Numbered from the stretch's first letter, positions 13,244-25,512 are shown. The stretch: 64,000 nt of DNA from Pomacea canaliculata (GCF_003073045.1 NC_037590.1:37874751-37938750), one strand, 5' to 3'. Notes: generated from the letters alone by a model not told the origin. Made by a program: numbers and translations.

Positions 13244-16200
13244 CTGCAACAAACGACAAAAAAAAAAAAATAAATAAATAAAAAATAAAAATAAATAAAT
13301 AGTAAATAAATAAACAATTTACAAGCAGAATGAAACATTGGAAGGTGGAGCCTCTCCCTTCATTCGACCACCTCAACCGCCGACAACCATTAACAACCTT
13401 TGCTGATGAATTACTCATCTGATTACAGTAACTTCACCGGAGATCATCAGCTTCATACATTCCATCTATTCTTCCTCTCTTTCTTCTTTCTTTTTATCAA
13501 GCTTTCCTTCTTTCCTTCCATCCATATCTCTTTTTGTTTCTTTTTATAGGAAAATCGTTAATCGAATTAAAACTACAATTAAGGCGCTGAGCACAAATCT
13601 CACCTGGATGTTAATGTGTTTCCCTGCCTCCTCTCTTATATCAGCGCTGTTCCTGACTCGCAGCAGCACCAGAGCCTCCTGAACGACGTCAGAAGGGGTG
13701 GGTACTAGTGCAGGCCAAGGGACACCACCTCGCTCGACAGTCAAGTTGAAATGAGAGTTTTGTCCCTTTTTCCACCGACATCAAAAATACTCGATCAAAT
13801 TCACGTTTGACATTTTTTCATTACTTTAGACAATTACTGTTTTAGTTTAAAGTTTTAGATCGTAGTCAATATACTGCTCAATGTTTGAGGTGATAATTTA
13901 ATTGTGAAATAAACAAATAAAGGCAAAACAAAAGATAAAAACAAATTAAAATAATTAATTAATAATTATAATTTTAAAAAATGAAGGAAAAACAGGATGC
14001 CCCCTTTCACAAAATATAAAAAAATAGAAGCAAAAGACAAAAGGAAATAATTAAGAAAGCTGATCATGGTTGTTGAACATCCTACCTGATCAGCGTCCGA
14101 CACGAAGATGTAGCCTTCGCCTTCAAAATACACGAGTGTGTCGTTGGCAACATCTTCTCTCAGAAAAGCCGTGTAGGGCGCCGAGCTCTTGAAAGTTGGC
14201 GGGTTGTCGTTGTCATCCAGCACCACCACGACCACCGCAGCTTCCCGCGTGGTGTTGCCCAGCTGTGGCTGAACATCGTCCGTCTCGTTCGCCTGTCAAG
14301 AACAAGGGACGTAACCGCATCCAGCTAATCAATGTTATCGTATGTTGCAGGCCCACAGATTACCGGCCCTAACGAACGTGAGCACTTTGTCTATCCTCCG
14401 TCAATGCTCACTATTATTTCTTAACATTTTATTGTGCACATCTTCGAAGATATTCATCGATTAGTTGAATTAGGTTACTTACCTGTACGACAAGATCGAA
14501 GAAGCCATCTTTGCCCACCATCGTCTCATTGTCTCTGTCCAGCACAACAAGGGAGGTAATAACACCAGTAACGCTGTCCACGGCGAAGAAGTCAGTGTTG
14601 CCTGCAACACAACCGTGAGTTAAGGCTCTTGTTCCCCTTTATCATGCAAATATGTGAATATGTGGCAAATTATTTATGTCAAGTAAGAGTTGCCATAGTC
14701 AACTGATTCCTTGTTCTCTGCCACCCGGCCTCCTAGCCCCCAAATTTTCTAGAAACTCTCCGAGGAATTATTTTCTGTTGTTAAACGTCCACTGCCCTTC
14801 TCCCACAGGCGCACCCTCAACCACAAGGTGACCCACCCAGTGGGTGTACGTGCGTGTTTCTTGTTTTTATATACAGTTAAATATTTCATATATACATAAA
14901 TAGTAACGCAGTTTGTGCACGAATATGGATCCAGCAGTAGAGAGCCGTGAACAGAAATAGTTAATACTAGCAGATGCAAATGGATCTTTGAAGAGAAAGA
15001 GAAAGGAATTGTCTACCTCTGACTATCGAGTATCTGATGTCATTCTGTGGATTACGGTCCCCGTCCTCTGCTGACACCTTGATGATGGAGGTTCCCTGAA
15101 GATATACCCGCTTTACAGTTTAGACAACAGTATTTTCATCTGTCGGAACGCTTTTGTGGCTGACTATGTATCTATCATATACGAATATTAGGAGAGATAA
15201 TCAATGAAATTAAAAATAGCGAACACTTTACTTTACCGGACCATTCCTATTTACCATGGTTCAGATATCAAACATCATATTCCTCCCTCCGCACAAGTCA
15301 TAAGCAGAGTTCACCTCAAAGTACTTGTTCTAGTCATGGTTGATGACAATTTTTATTTCGACACGCCCCATACTGCTGTTACTCAATGTACACTTGAAAA
15401 TCTTTTCACATCGCTGGCTGCTCCAGCATTTATTGTACTATATTCTGTAACACCATGTTTTACACCCACTGTAAGCAGTGTAAGCTGGTGTCCTTACCAC
15501 TGCCTGGTTCTCCAGGACTGCTGCTCTGTAGCTGTCCAGGAGGAAGAAGGGAGGCGTGTCCTGCACGTCAGTCACCGTCACCCTGACATTGGCTGTGGCA
15601 TTTAGTCCTTCGGGGTCCTTAGGGACAGCAAACAGAGTTGTGTAGAGTCAGAGTAATAAATACTTAATTAGCAGAGTAATAAATACTGATTTTGCAGAGT
15701 AATGAATAATCATTTTGAAAGACCTATGTCAGTTTAGTTAGCTGATAAAAACATGATTGGGGAGGTGCTATACTCTTCTGTATCGTAACAACATCTTTGG
15801 TCCTCCTGTCATGAGCCGAATTATTTCACCAACAGGTCACAGGAGTTTGATATATAACAATATCGTATTATTTCAAGGTCGTTAGTTTGTTATATCTAGA
15901 AGATAATAAAATGATTTGCTTGAACAGAAAGACATAAGTTATGTATGTGATGAATACATCTTCGTGTGCTAAATGATTGTGTATCATTCAACCCCGAGGA
16001 TCTTTAATTCATCGTACAAAGGAGGTGCCATTATTAAATTGGAGAGGAAAGTCAACTAACAAGTTGGGCTTCAGTAATACGTTGTTATTGATTATTTCAG
16101 TCAGTATTTATTAACTTGTTAAGTTGACTTGCCTTTTTTTTAAAACTATATACATACCTGAGCTACAACTGGGAAAGAGTAAAAGCTTCTTGTTTCGAAG

Positions 16201-19200
16201 TCCAGTGGTGCTTTCAAAGAGATGTTAATGGCGAAAAACACACCTTCAGTCATGAAAGTCTCACTGAGTTCATCCGGAAACTAGTGGAGATTAAAGAGAT
16301 GAAATAATAGAGTTACTTAACCCACCCATCCACAAACAAGCACACACACATATGTGCACATATATATATATATGTGTGTGTGTGCACACAACTTTTTTTC
16401 TCTACATGTTTGTCTGCACGCATATCTACAGATATATATATACACTCATGAAAAACAAACCACACACGGTAACTCACCACACATGACATATTTACAATGC
16501 CACCAATGCCTATGTCAGGGTCGCTGGCTGTAACGAGTATAGGTAGTATGCTGCCGACAGGTAGATTCTGTTGACAACATTGTTACTATATGATGAAAAA
16601 TATTCGAGAATTTTGCGAACGCAAAAGTAAAACCCTTAAGATAATTTTATTGAACACAGAACCAGATCGTCTATGAACGCATAAATAGTGTCCTTAATAA
16701 AGTTTGTGAAAACATAAGTAAGGTTCATGAATGTAAAGAATTTTTGTCATAAAGATCTCTACAGGTTTTCATTTGTAGTTGCATTAACTCACCTCAGGCA
16801 CGGACACATCGTACGGGAGCCTTTGAAATGATGGCGGGTTGTCGTTGACGTCTAAGATGTTGAGGGTTAAACTCGTGGAACTCTGAAACAATATGTAATC
16901 ACTAGATTAAAAGAACGATAGACAGAAAATCAACATCTTGCATTAAACAAAGGCAAAGAATGCTAGCTCAGTTTCCCCGACCCACCACTACTCTACTGAC
17001 CTGAAAACTATTTGCCAACGATGACACAGGACAAAATTCGCTTATTTACTATAATCCTGGCAGCTTAGTATTTCTACATAATGTTTGCTCACTTTGAAAC
17101 CAATATCTCATCTTTCTACACCCATTATTCATTCCTGCCCTCTCCAATTTTTGTGAAGGCAAGAGATGTCGGCAGACTTTGTGACAAAATCACTTGACTA
17201 TTTTCTTGGCCTGAGCCTAATTTAATAATATACTATATAAGTCTTTAAATTTGGCTTGAAATACCCACTTTCTGTTTTGAGTAAAAGAGTTTCAGAATGA
17301 ATAATTTCATCTCATCATCGACTTATTTTTTAAAAGGAACAGGGGTTTAAGGTAGTTAATCAAAATGCTTATTAACTGCATTTTAGAAAACATTTAGTTT
17401 ACCTTTGTTCCGACCTCATCTTGTGCTTCAAAATACAAATATCGTACACTGGGTTCCTGCAAGAATATACATTACTACATAAATTACATGTAGTACATAC
17501 ATACATGTAATGCACACATACAGGTAAAGGTATCTTGGTTAGGAAGTGGCAATCTGAATGCGGAGCCAAACTTTTACTTTTGTTAGATTTATTTATCTCT
17601 GTTTTACTATCTAACCATCCACAATGTTGTACCAGCAGTCAAAGATCAAACTCCAGTCCAACACCGGATGATACTCCTACTGAGACTCACATTTACTCCT
17701 CGATCCTTATGTAACGAAGACAATGTTCAAATTTTGCTACAGACGTCCAACGACATGAAACTTTTTCAAGCCGACTGATTGCCTGACTGATTGCCTGACT
17801 GATTGCCTGACTGATTGCCTGACTGATTGCCTGACTCAAGTGTGGAATTGTACCAAGTATGCTGAAGGATACAAATTTCCCAAAGATTTTGCTAGCGTTC
17901 AGGCCTCAGGTGTAATGGACAAAATACTCACATAATTAGGCTTCAGGTGTAATTGACAAATACTCACATAATCAGAATCCAGTTGAGCTGCCAGAATGAC
18001 CTGAGCACTCCATATATCCGGAGCTGAGTTGTAAGCATCACTGAGATTAACAAGCTTGGCGCTTAAGTCCGGCAACAGAAATGTCACACTCTTGTTGGTG
18101 TTCGATGGGTCAGACTTGGCACTGATAGTGCTCAGAGTGGTACCTGTGACGGACATTGAAAACGGATAAATAAAGCCTCAACTGTCCGATGCTATGGTTA
18201 TATGACTAATAAAAGGTCCCTACATGGGAGAATTAATTTCTTAATTAATTAAAACAGAAACTACTGTTGTGTTTCAATAAGTTTATTTTCTATAACCGTA
18301 TCTGACCTGCTATGTTTTCAAAGGAGTGGTTATAGTAAAAAGGTGCTTCCTAAAAATTCACTGGTACTTTAAATGCAGTCGACAAGTGCAATGTCATCCT
18401 GTTTGCCATTGAAGTAATTCTCAATAATATTACTGAAGATCAGATTTGCTTCCAGGAGGTAGGGGCCAGGTAAAGGTGACAATGAGATGACGACGCACAT
18501 CGTAATACCGTTATAATCAGTAAAGTTTATTCATTACTCACCAACAGTAGCGTTCTCGAACACTCTAACCGAATAGGCTGAACCTGTCACCCACTCCGGC
18601 GGTAGCACAGACACAACTACAATAGAAATTATTTTTGTAATTAGAAAAGGTGAGATATCAAGAGGCTAGATGCAATTTCATACTAAGCATCAATCTCAGA
18701 TGTGTGCTGGAAGTGCCTGATGATGCATGCCATCGTTGAGGATTCTGCTTTGTTTGTAACCAGAGAGGTTGTGGCATATTGTATAATGGGGAAAGGAGAT
18801 GGAGTAATATCTGCTCCTTTACACAGAAAGAGGGTGATGCTTAAACATGTCTAGTGAAGAATTTGGAATGCTGGCGAAAATGTATTGTTCCTCTGCCACT
18901 GGTTGTGTCTGAAGGATGACAAAACGTAAACTCATTGTCTACAAACAACAAAATTGCTGGTCATTTACATTCACAACAAACGTGCATTCAAGCCCACGTT
19001 CAAGGAAATTATCACCTCACGATGCCAAGGTGTTTAAACGTGATAACAGTGTTTCCTCTTTCCTCGTCAGAGTTTCGACATCTGCGCATGGCACCTCATC
19101 ACTTCCTTTCGGCAGTTTCAACTTTTATGCATGAACGAAAATTTTCTGTGTGTACTGCTAAAAAGACCCGAAAGCGGTATGAATGTCTCTCTCTGGGAGT

Positions 19201-20488
19201 CGAACATGAGTCTGAACTGGGCGTCAGGTGCAGGTTTGTGACCTCACGTGACTGTGGCTTCTGCCACCCGATTTTCTGTATCTCACCACGAACATATGTA
19301 TTACTGGACTGCTGGCAGACGATTTTTCTTTTCCAGTTAACTACTAAAACGAGGCAGTTGTGTACAAAGCTTCCGGCTTAGTCATATTCTTTGTTTAGGC
19401 TCGCCGAGACTAACAGCGGAGAACTTCGCAAGAGGCTAAGCGTACGTGGTCTTGGCAGACAGACAGCAGTCCACCTGTACACGTCCATGGTCTCACTAGC
19501 TGCATGCGTGACGGAGAGATGGTCACACTGCTTGCACGTAGCTGCGCAACCCCCGCCCCAACCCACGCTACGTCGTCACGTGATCTCTGACGTCGCTTTC
19601 AAACTTCTGTCGAGTCCCTGGTCTCGGTCTCGATAGTTTCCTGGCATTCGTTCTACAGTCTCCTTTTGATGTTGCTCTGTATTATTTAACTCACCCCCTG
19701 ATCTCGATTTTCAACCACTGCCACACTCTCTAGTTTCCCGGTGTTCCTTCTAGTTTCCGTGAAACATTGTTCTGCTGTCTATTGTGTCTCTTAGCAAAGG
19801 GAAACAACGAATTTCAAGCATTAGTGCACGCCTAGGCTGTTGTTAAATGACCTGTAGTTTAAGGGGAGGGTGAGAGGCGATAAAAAATCTCATTTCATGG
19901 TTCTCAGGCAAATATGACTAAGACCTTCCCCCGAGCCCTGCACTCTACATTCTCTAGCACCACGGCGACAAATCTCGTGCTTGACTTATGCCCTCGCACA
20001 CAGGATCAACCAGCGGTACAGCCAACCGGCTGGGAAAAACACTACCTGCTGGTATCAGCCACTAACCCAGAGTAAATATTCTCCACTGCTGCCAAAGTCG
20101 TCCACAACAAAGCATTCCATTCGTGTATAAGCTGTCTCTAGAAAAAAAAATCGGGTAACAGGTGTCCTGGTGTATTGACACAGACATTTTAAAAAAGTAT
20201 TATATATATAAGATTTAATGGTAGAATACCTGGCAGTATTATAGTATTTGAGATACCTGTACCTCGTTTGACTTTATGTTTGTATATTGTGGAAGCCAAT
20301 GAGATTTGATGTGAATCAATGTCAAGTGTCAAATTAATCGTCACTGACAAACGGCAAGAAAAAAAAAAAAAAGAGAAATAAAACTGGTTAAAGGTTTGCT
20401 GTCGGAACATACCTGGTAGCACTACCAGTGCTGTAAACCAGAGGGCAACAATCGGTCTCAGGATCACCTCCTGACCTGTGACTGTCAT
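12479..20488 (-). CDS. Gene A: four-EC non-classical cadherin, single-pass membrane protein (13 coding exons, 711 aa)
   Basis: Likely a calcium-dependent adhesion receptor. Coding segments in transcript order: 20488-20413, 18616-18542, 18143-17968, 17456-17403, 16882-16793, 16567-16478, 16280-16158, 15617-15498, 15095-15017, 14601-14483, 14292-14086, 13765-13604, 13243-12479. Lengths sum to 2136 nt and every junction keeps frame. Residues 1-25 form a signal peptide; EC1 about 30-146 ends LDVNDNPPSF; EC2 ends TDVQDTPPFF (about 252); EC3 ends LDDNDNPPTF (about 368); EC4 has no DxNDN end. A Thr/Pro linker precedes the helix at about 502-524; the tail is about 187 residues, Ser/Thr/Ala-rich, without a catenin motif. 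The TDVQD linker and SGNT/RGNT-like EC3 core recall the N-terminal repeats of cadherin-23 and insect Cad87A, but orthology is not established. Gene B lies upstream in the same orientation. Confidence 0.85.
13258..13316. repeat. AAAT-rich simple repeat
   Basis: A-run followed by interrupted AAAT units, in the intron between gene A exons 12 and 13. Confidence 0.8.
13604..13765 (-). CDS. Gene A exon 12 (EC4)
   Basis: Starts GQNSHFNLTV, joining the DADQ of exon 11 as in other EC repeats. The acceptor AAAAAG has a poor pyrimidine tract, so the right edge is less certain; the donor CAG|GTGAGA is good. Confidence 0.75.
14086..14292 (-). CDS. Gene A exon 11 (EC3-EC4 junction)
   Basis: Encodes VVVVLDDNDNPPTFKSSAPY, then EC4 up to VSDADQ. 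Acceptor GACAG, donor CAG|GTAGGA. Confidence 0.9.
14483..14601 (-). CDS. Gene A exon 10 (EC3)
   Basis: Encodes FFAVDSVTGVITSLVVLDRD, a textbook EC core. Acceptor TTGCAG, donor CAG|GTAAGT. Confidence 0.9.
15017..15095 (-). CDS. Gene A exon 9 (EC3)
   Basis: Encodes IIKVSAEDGDRNPQNDIRYS. Acceptor CTTCAG, donor AGAG|GTAGAC; ends one base into a Gly codon completed by exon 10. Confidence 0.85.
15498..15617 (-). CDS. Gene A exon 8 (EC2-EC3 junction)
   Basis: Encodes VTVTDVQDTPPFF, then YRAAVLENQAV. The TDVQD linker is the cadherin-23-like variant of DxNDN. Acceptor CCTAAG, donor GTG|GTAAGG. Confidence 0.85.
16158..16280 (-). CDS. Gene A exon 7 (EC2)
   Basis: Encodes APLDFETRSFYSF, the conserved LDxE calcium motif region. 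Acceptor CACTAG, donor CAG|GTATGT. Confidence 0.85.
16330..16392. repeat. CA/TA/GT compound microsatellite
   Basis: CA units, then TA units, then GT units give a partly self-complementary alternating purine-pyrimidine tract in a gene A intron. Confidence 0.8.
16478..16567 (-). CDS. Gene A exon 6 (EC2)
   Basis: Encodes PVGSILPILVTASDPDIG, the EC2 strand followed by the DxD calcium motif. Acceptor CAACAG, donor GTG|GTGAGT. Confidence 0.85.
16793..16882 (-). CDS. Gene A exon 5 (EC1-EC2 junction)
   Basis: Encodes LDVNDNPPSF and then PYDVSVPE, the calcium-binding linker and start of EC2. Donor GAG|GTGAGT, acceptor TTTCAG. Confidence 0.9.
17403..17456 (-). CDS. Gene A exon 4 (EC1)
   Basis: A 54-nt exon with TTGCAG acceptor and AAG|GTAAAC donor. 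Encodes RYLYFEAQDEVG, the penultimate EC strand. Confidence 0.8.
17773..17832. repeat. 12-bp minisatellite, five exact copies
   Basis: The unit GACTGATTGCCT is repeated five times without mismatch and followed by a partial unit, in the gene A intron between exons 3 and 4. The perfect identity suggests recent expansion. Confidence 0.95.
17902..17975. repeat. Tandem duplication carrying a splice donor
   Basis: Two copies of about 37 bp (17902-17938 and 17939-17975) differ by a few bases. The right copy contains the exon 3 donor; the left copy preserves the same GTGAGT 36 nt further into the intron. Confidence 0.9.
17968..18143 (-). CDS. Gene A exon 3 (EC1 core)
   Basis: Acceptor GTCACAG, donor TAT|GTGAGT. 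Ends in LDSDY at a codon boundary. The donor region is tandemly duplicated in the intron; a second donor at 17932 would extend the exon by 36 nt in frame. Confidence 0.8.
18542..18616 (-). CDS. Gene A exon 2 (start of EC1)
   Basis: Acceptor TTGTAG, donor TTG|GTGAGT. Encodes YSVRVFENATV, the typical first strand of an EC repeat; the phase matches exons 1 and 3. Confidence 0.8.
19535..19640. promoter_or_regulatory. GC-rich regulatory patch in gene A intron 1
   Basis: Contains an Sp1-like CCCCGCCCC, an E-box GTCACGTGAT and a CRE-like TGACGTCG within about 60 bases, CpG-rich against an AT-rich intron. It lies between the signal-peptide exon and exon 2, so it could be an intronic enhancer or an alternative promoter. 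Confidence 0.3.
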
Positions 20489-20501
20489 TGTGACTGGGTA
20501 G
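20413..20501 (-). CDS. Gene A exon 1 (start codon and signal peptide)
   Basis: ATG at 20488-20486 opens a hydrophobic signal peptide (core IVALWFTALVVLP). The donor follows CTACCAG|GTATG. A good acceptor (TTTGCAG) 13 bases before the ATG shows that at least one noncoding exon lies upstream. Ends one base into a codon. Confidence 0.75.
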
Positions 20502-21044
20502 CTGCAAAGACAAAGGTTTTTAGAGGACGGTTGATGTGTACTTTTGAGAACGGGAGGAACAATTTTAAATGGAGGTAGGGTAAAATGGGGTACAACTGAG
20601 GTGTAAATCGCAGAACGACATGTAACCTTTGTTTGTTGTCGCCTTCATTCAGATAAAAACAAGTTGATCGAGTGCTAGAGGTCACAGCAACAAAGGAGGG
20701 TGTGTGTGAGAGAGAGAGAGGGTGAGAAGGTGGGTTGGGGGTCAGAAGTAAGGAGGGAACTGGCTCCGAACTCCTAATGAGACACAAACTATGTTTTGAC
20801 TGGCATGAATTGTGAACTCTCTTGACTTAAGTCTTATTTTACATTTTGTTTTATATCTTTCAGGTAAATATTGCAACTACAAGAGTTAAAACCTCCATAA
20901 TTTAGATACGACTAATGGATTTTGCCTTACGCCAACTTAAATCAGTTATAATAAGTTAAGTCCACACACTCTAGTACTAAAGCTGGTAAAACCTATGCCA
21001 GACACTCATCACCAGAATATAAATACACAACATTGTTAAACTTT

Positions 21045-21096
<52 letters not shown>
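21045..21096. repeat. AAC trinucleotide microsatellite
   Basis: About 17 uninterrupted AAC units upstream of gene A. Confidence 0.95.
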
Positions 21097-21756
21097 GGAT
21101 TTTAATAGCACATTTCCCCACATCACGTTTTACCAGATACGAGGAGCAGTAGATACGTGAGAGAGGATATGATAATTAGGCAAACATATACACACATCTA
21201 CAGTGACCATAGTCAGGAACATGAAGGAAAGCAGAAAGGAGAAGGTGGGGAATGTAATAGACAGGCTAAACCGATTACACCAAGTATTTCCGAAAGAGAT
21301 GAATAGGTTTTAAGTCCAGACTGGAAATTTGCAAGAGTTTACAAGAGTTCATCTCTCTTCCTGCCAACTTCTCAGCAATTTACAGCAATATTTAACTGGG
21401 ACAAGTATTTGAAACATGCCATGGTATTCTACAAGCTTAGGTTAAATTATTGAAAAATGTAATCTTTCCAGCATTGTCGCATACTACATCTTACAAACAA
21501 TAGAGAATATTTATCTTTTAAGAAAATGTAACTATATAGGCATTCCTCAACATTTTGTGGCTCTGCCCTCTCTGTTAGTCTGAGAAGAATCTTACTTTTA
21601 TCCCTACCCACAAAAAGCAATCAAATTTCCAGAGTATCGTATGAAACAAAGTTGATAGAAGTACAGGTGCTAAACACGAGAGTCGTAGAGAAATCTCTCA
21701 GTCTTGCAAGGTACATTCGAATACCGACAGACTGTACAACACACAAAACACATTAC

Positions 21757-21960
21757 CTTATCAATGTGCGCAGTTGGCAAGCTGAGGGCACAGGTAGGCT
21801 TCACTTGCACCTGGGAGGTGCGTGGCTTCCTGCAGATCGGTGCCGCATACACTGACTCGCACCTGTCTCCGAGAGACTGCCCCGGCAAGCACCTTTCCCG
21901 GCACAGCGATAAATCTGTCCTCGTCCACCCCGACCCCTATCACCTATCGAAGTGTGATTT
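21757..21960 (-). other. Possible noncoding first exon of gene A
   Basis: On the minus strand a GC-richer segment ends in GATAAG|GTAATG, a plausible donor about 1.25 kb upstream of the coding exon, whose acceptor requires an upstream exon. The left edge is the donor; the right edge is a guess. No transcript evidence and no clear core promoter. Confidence 0.25.
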
Positions 21961-23808
21961 ATTATGTGTCCCACAGGGAAGTAGGATTACAGTCGGGTGT
22001 GCCTGTCTGGCCTGTCAGTATAACCGCCGAAATATATAGTCATGCTTCAGGACCGAGACCTCGGTGCCAAGGTACATAACAAATTTTAACAGAGCGCCTC
22101 ATTTGTTCTCCAGAGACTCCAAAAAACAATTTAAGAGTATTTCTATTCAAGAACCTTTCTTCTATAGTCACGCAAACTTCATCTTTGCATATATTACAAA
22201 TAATTAAAAACAAAGGGGAAAAAATTTAAGGTCATGGCGATGCATTTCTCGATCACAAAGAAAAGTTCATCCCCATCTTTGTTTGGTCTGTTTTATGCAT
22301 ACCTTTAAGTCTGCTCGTGAAAAGAGTTTGTTGAAGTTCAATCTTTCTTCCGATTTGGGTTTTTTTTTTTTTTTTAGTCATCCCCTTCCGCATTCAGAAA
22401 CTGGTAAATCCACACTCATCCACCCACCTTCCCATCTACTCCCTCAACTAAAACTTTTACAAGCGAGAGGACGCAGTGGGTGTTTCTGTAGTAGCGACAC
22501 CCATGTTTATGAGCAGGGTACCAAGTGGTTGTCATTTATCGACATCATACCACACTTGCAAGCAGGGATGACGAATGACTATATCCTGCGACCCACCTAC
22601 CCCCTTATATGGCGCGAAACTCCTAACAGCAAACAAAGAATCGGAAAACTTGTCATTTATGGAAACCATTGCATATGTATCTGACTTTTACTTCAAACGC
22701 TTGCTGGCAGGGAACAAGGACTGCTTCTTTCACTGCATTCTTTGCTATTTAACGGGCTTGGCAAGACAGAGCGCCTATAAATTGTCAGGCACCCTATCTC
22801 TGGGATAACGATCGTGATACTCTTGTAGAACTGTCCTCGAACCTTCTGTCTGTGTGCACCGAGCTTAAATAATCTCTCACACAAGCACATTGCCGTCTGT
22901 GTACTCAAGTACATGCGTGCTCTTTCTCACCTGTACACACAAGCATGTACGCACTCATACAACTTCTCACCAGAGAGCACATGGATACAATGCACACAAG
23001 CAGCACACACACACACAAACACTGGTCTTTCTTGAAAAAATACATGTATTTATTGACATACTGTTCAAGAGCTCTCAAGTGCATTTCACTGTTGTACAAT
23101 AGTTACAGATCCATATGAAATCAGAGTAAATTGAAAACAAGACCCCGGTCAGATAATAAGCTGGGCCAAAAATAGGAGAACTAATGGTAGAAAATATAGT
23201 GGTCTCTTAATAACATCTAATGTAAATGAAATATTTAACAGCTCACAAATACCCCAGTCACTTAAAAACATGCATGCATTCACTTTTTCTTCCCCCCTCT
23301 CTCTCACACACTCACACACACAAACAGAGGGTGCAGTTTTTAGTCTTTTAGCTACAAACCAATGTTATCACAAATAAACAAACTAGTGTTTATAACTAAC
23401 AAAATTTTAAAAGTAACAAAGAAACCCCAATAGTTTCCAATCATACCTTTATACACAGCCTATTTATTTTATTTTTAAGCCATAGGTGATAGGAAGTTTA
23501 ATATGTCTAGAGTATGGCCTATTAGTTACTAACCCTTACGACAGTTTTGAGAGCTGTGGAAAATAAATGAGTTTATCAACAGCCTCTCCATAGTTTCCTA
23601 AGAGTCAATCACAAAACATGTTTGCCTCATACTTTCTCTCTTACCCAACCGTGACAAAAGAGTTGTAAGCACAAGCCCTCCTGCTGTTGCATTAAAATAA
23701 ATAGTTTTTCACTGCCTGATCTAGGCTACATATCTCCCTTCCGTGGGTGAAAATGTGTGAGCAAGAGACAAAAATAGAGAGAAAGACAGATAGCATACAT
23801 GTGAAATA

Positions 23809-23868
23809 AAGGGGGTAGGGGAATTGGTGTTTCTTGCTGAGCCAACAACTAACGCTATGTCATGGAAT
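23809..23868 (-). mobile_element. SINE 3'-end fragment
   Basis: GGGGAATTGGTGTTTCTTGCTGAGCCAACAAC-like sequence matches, with substitutions, the 3' region of the SINE copies at 56.5 and 63.5 kb. Only the 3' end is present. Confidence 0.5.
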
Positions 23869-24834
23869 GTATGTAAAAGGAAAGACTGCAAATGAGTGAA
23901 CATGATTTTGTGCGAATTGAAGAACTGTCATTCACAAAGTCTTAACTTTTCAAAATTTCAAAATCAAATGTCTGTGCTGCTATCTCAGTGTAAAGTTTGA
24001 AACATACCCTTCAATGTTTCTTTCTTCTAGGCAGCCAGCAAATAAGAACAAGATCTAGGATTTTTTCAAAACATCAGCAGTGAGTAATTTGCCTGTTGAC
24101 TATGAATGTTTACAGCTGCAAGTCAAAAGAGAGTCAAAGTAGAAGATGAGAAGGAAAGAAATGGATACTGAGGTACTAAGCTGTAGTGATTGCATCTATG
24201 TCGATGACATTCACCTTCTTCTTAGCATGAGAAGTAGACACTGTAACACTAATGATGTAGTGGGTGAATGTCATTATCTATTTAACTGTAAAAAATTTAC
24301 TGACCAGCATAAAAATAATTTATCACTTTGCTAATGTTTATTAACTTCCAGAAATAAAAAGGCCCTTGCTAGATAGCTCACTTTGTTATTACTTAGGATG
24401 GTGACCTAGAAGAATTAATAGAATGTGTGTGAGAGATTATAAATGTATAAGTAGATAAGAATATGTATTAGTATCTGTTACTTAGGTAAGAGAGAGAAGG
24501 GCAGCAACATCCCATGACAAAAGTTTATCCTTTGTTTACATTTTGTTTTATTACAAATGCAGATGTGCTTTAAAGGGTGTGAAAGGGCTAGGAAGGAAAG
24601 AATGAGTAATACTGTATATTAGTTTTTAATATATTAGCTGTTAATGATCCAGGGAATGTGTGTGTGTGTGCATAGATGTGAGTAAAAGATAATGAATATA
24701 AAGATCTAAATGTGTGTGAATATATATTTTATCTTTGAATATCTCAATGCCCCTTACAGGGTGAAAGAATAATAAAGAATCTTGAAAACTCTTCTGAAGG
24801 CTTTGAGACCAATATTATTATGCCATGCATTTAA

Positions 24835-24918
24835 AATCTTTCTTGGTAAAGCGCTTTGAGATAGCTTTTAATGGTGGGGTAAAACACTATTCCATAAATT
24901 CACTTTATTATTATTAAT
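24835..24918 (+). mobile_element. LINE 3' end (L2/CR1-like)
   Basis: GGTAAAGCGCTTTGAGA followed about 45 bases later by TTTATTATTATTA matches the usual 3' terminus of L2/CR1-group LINEs, which end in a short repeated motif instead of poly-A. The upstream LINE body was not recognised. Confidence 0.55.
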
Positions 24919-25506
24919 CCGTTTTCTGAAACACTTACGTGAATAACAAATACATGAGTAAATTAGAAAATATCAACACATTTTCAATTTAAAGTTATTA
25001 TAATCTTAAATCTGTTACTTGCATAGAAAAAGAACACAATATCAAGAATGCAACAGTTACACCTGATGAAGCACATCTTTCTTCTCTCTCTCACAGCCTT
25101 TAAGAACAGAAGTCAAGTCTGCATTCTTCAGGAACTTCTCAACTTGCAGAATTACACCAATGAAAGACAAACAAGGCTAAGGGATTTAACAGGAGCATTT
25201 CCTTTCATCATAAAAGGTAGGCCAAAAGCAATCGCCATCACTCAATACTTCATCACTGGGATACCATATCTGGAAAAAGAACACACTCAATTTTGGTCTC
25301 TGGAATGACAAATACTAAACTGATGATCAGTCTACACATAAGCTGCCACTACCAGAAGCAATAATAATTAAAAGACAAAGAGCTCCTCGACATCTTTAAT
25401 AATAATCCTGCACAAAATTGTTTTCTTCAAATATTATTTGCAACAACATAATGAAATTGAAAAAAAAAATGTCTTTTGTAATTGTAAGAAAGCATATTAA
25501 GAAATA

Positions 25507-25512
25507 TTTAAT
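25507..25512 (-). terminator. Candidate polyadenylation signal of gene B
   Basis: The minus strand reads ATTAAA about 130 bases past the stop codon; another ATTAAA lies at 25395-25400. Neither is confirmed. Confidence 0.3.

Larger units (their letters stand above)
20502..25506. other. Spacer between gene A and gene B
   Basis: No supported coding exon on either strand. Contains the AAC repeat, a possible gene A 5' exon, a SINE fragment and a LINE 3' end. If the gene B terminal donor is used, tail exons would have to lie here, but I could not recognise any. Confidence 0.5.

Noticed and set aside
15204-15605. 133-codon plus-strand frame
   Set aside because: It overlaps gene A exon 8 on the opposite strand; the minus-strand EC sequence explains the open frame.
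17773-17836. CRISPR-like regular repeat
   Set aside because: The 12-bp units are directly contiguous with no spacers; this is a minisatellite in animal DNA.
18935-19381. 148-codon plus-strand frame in gene A intron 1
   Set aside because: No recognisable domain, mixed composition, and overlapping a second open frame; likely chance.
22283-22684. 133-codon plus-strand frame in the spacer
   Set aside because: Low-complexity start, no motif and no supporting neighbours.
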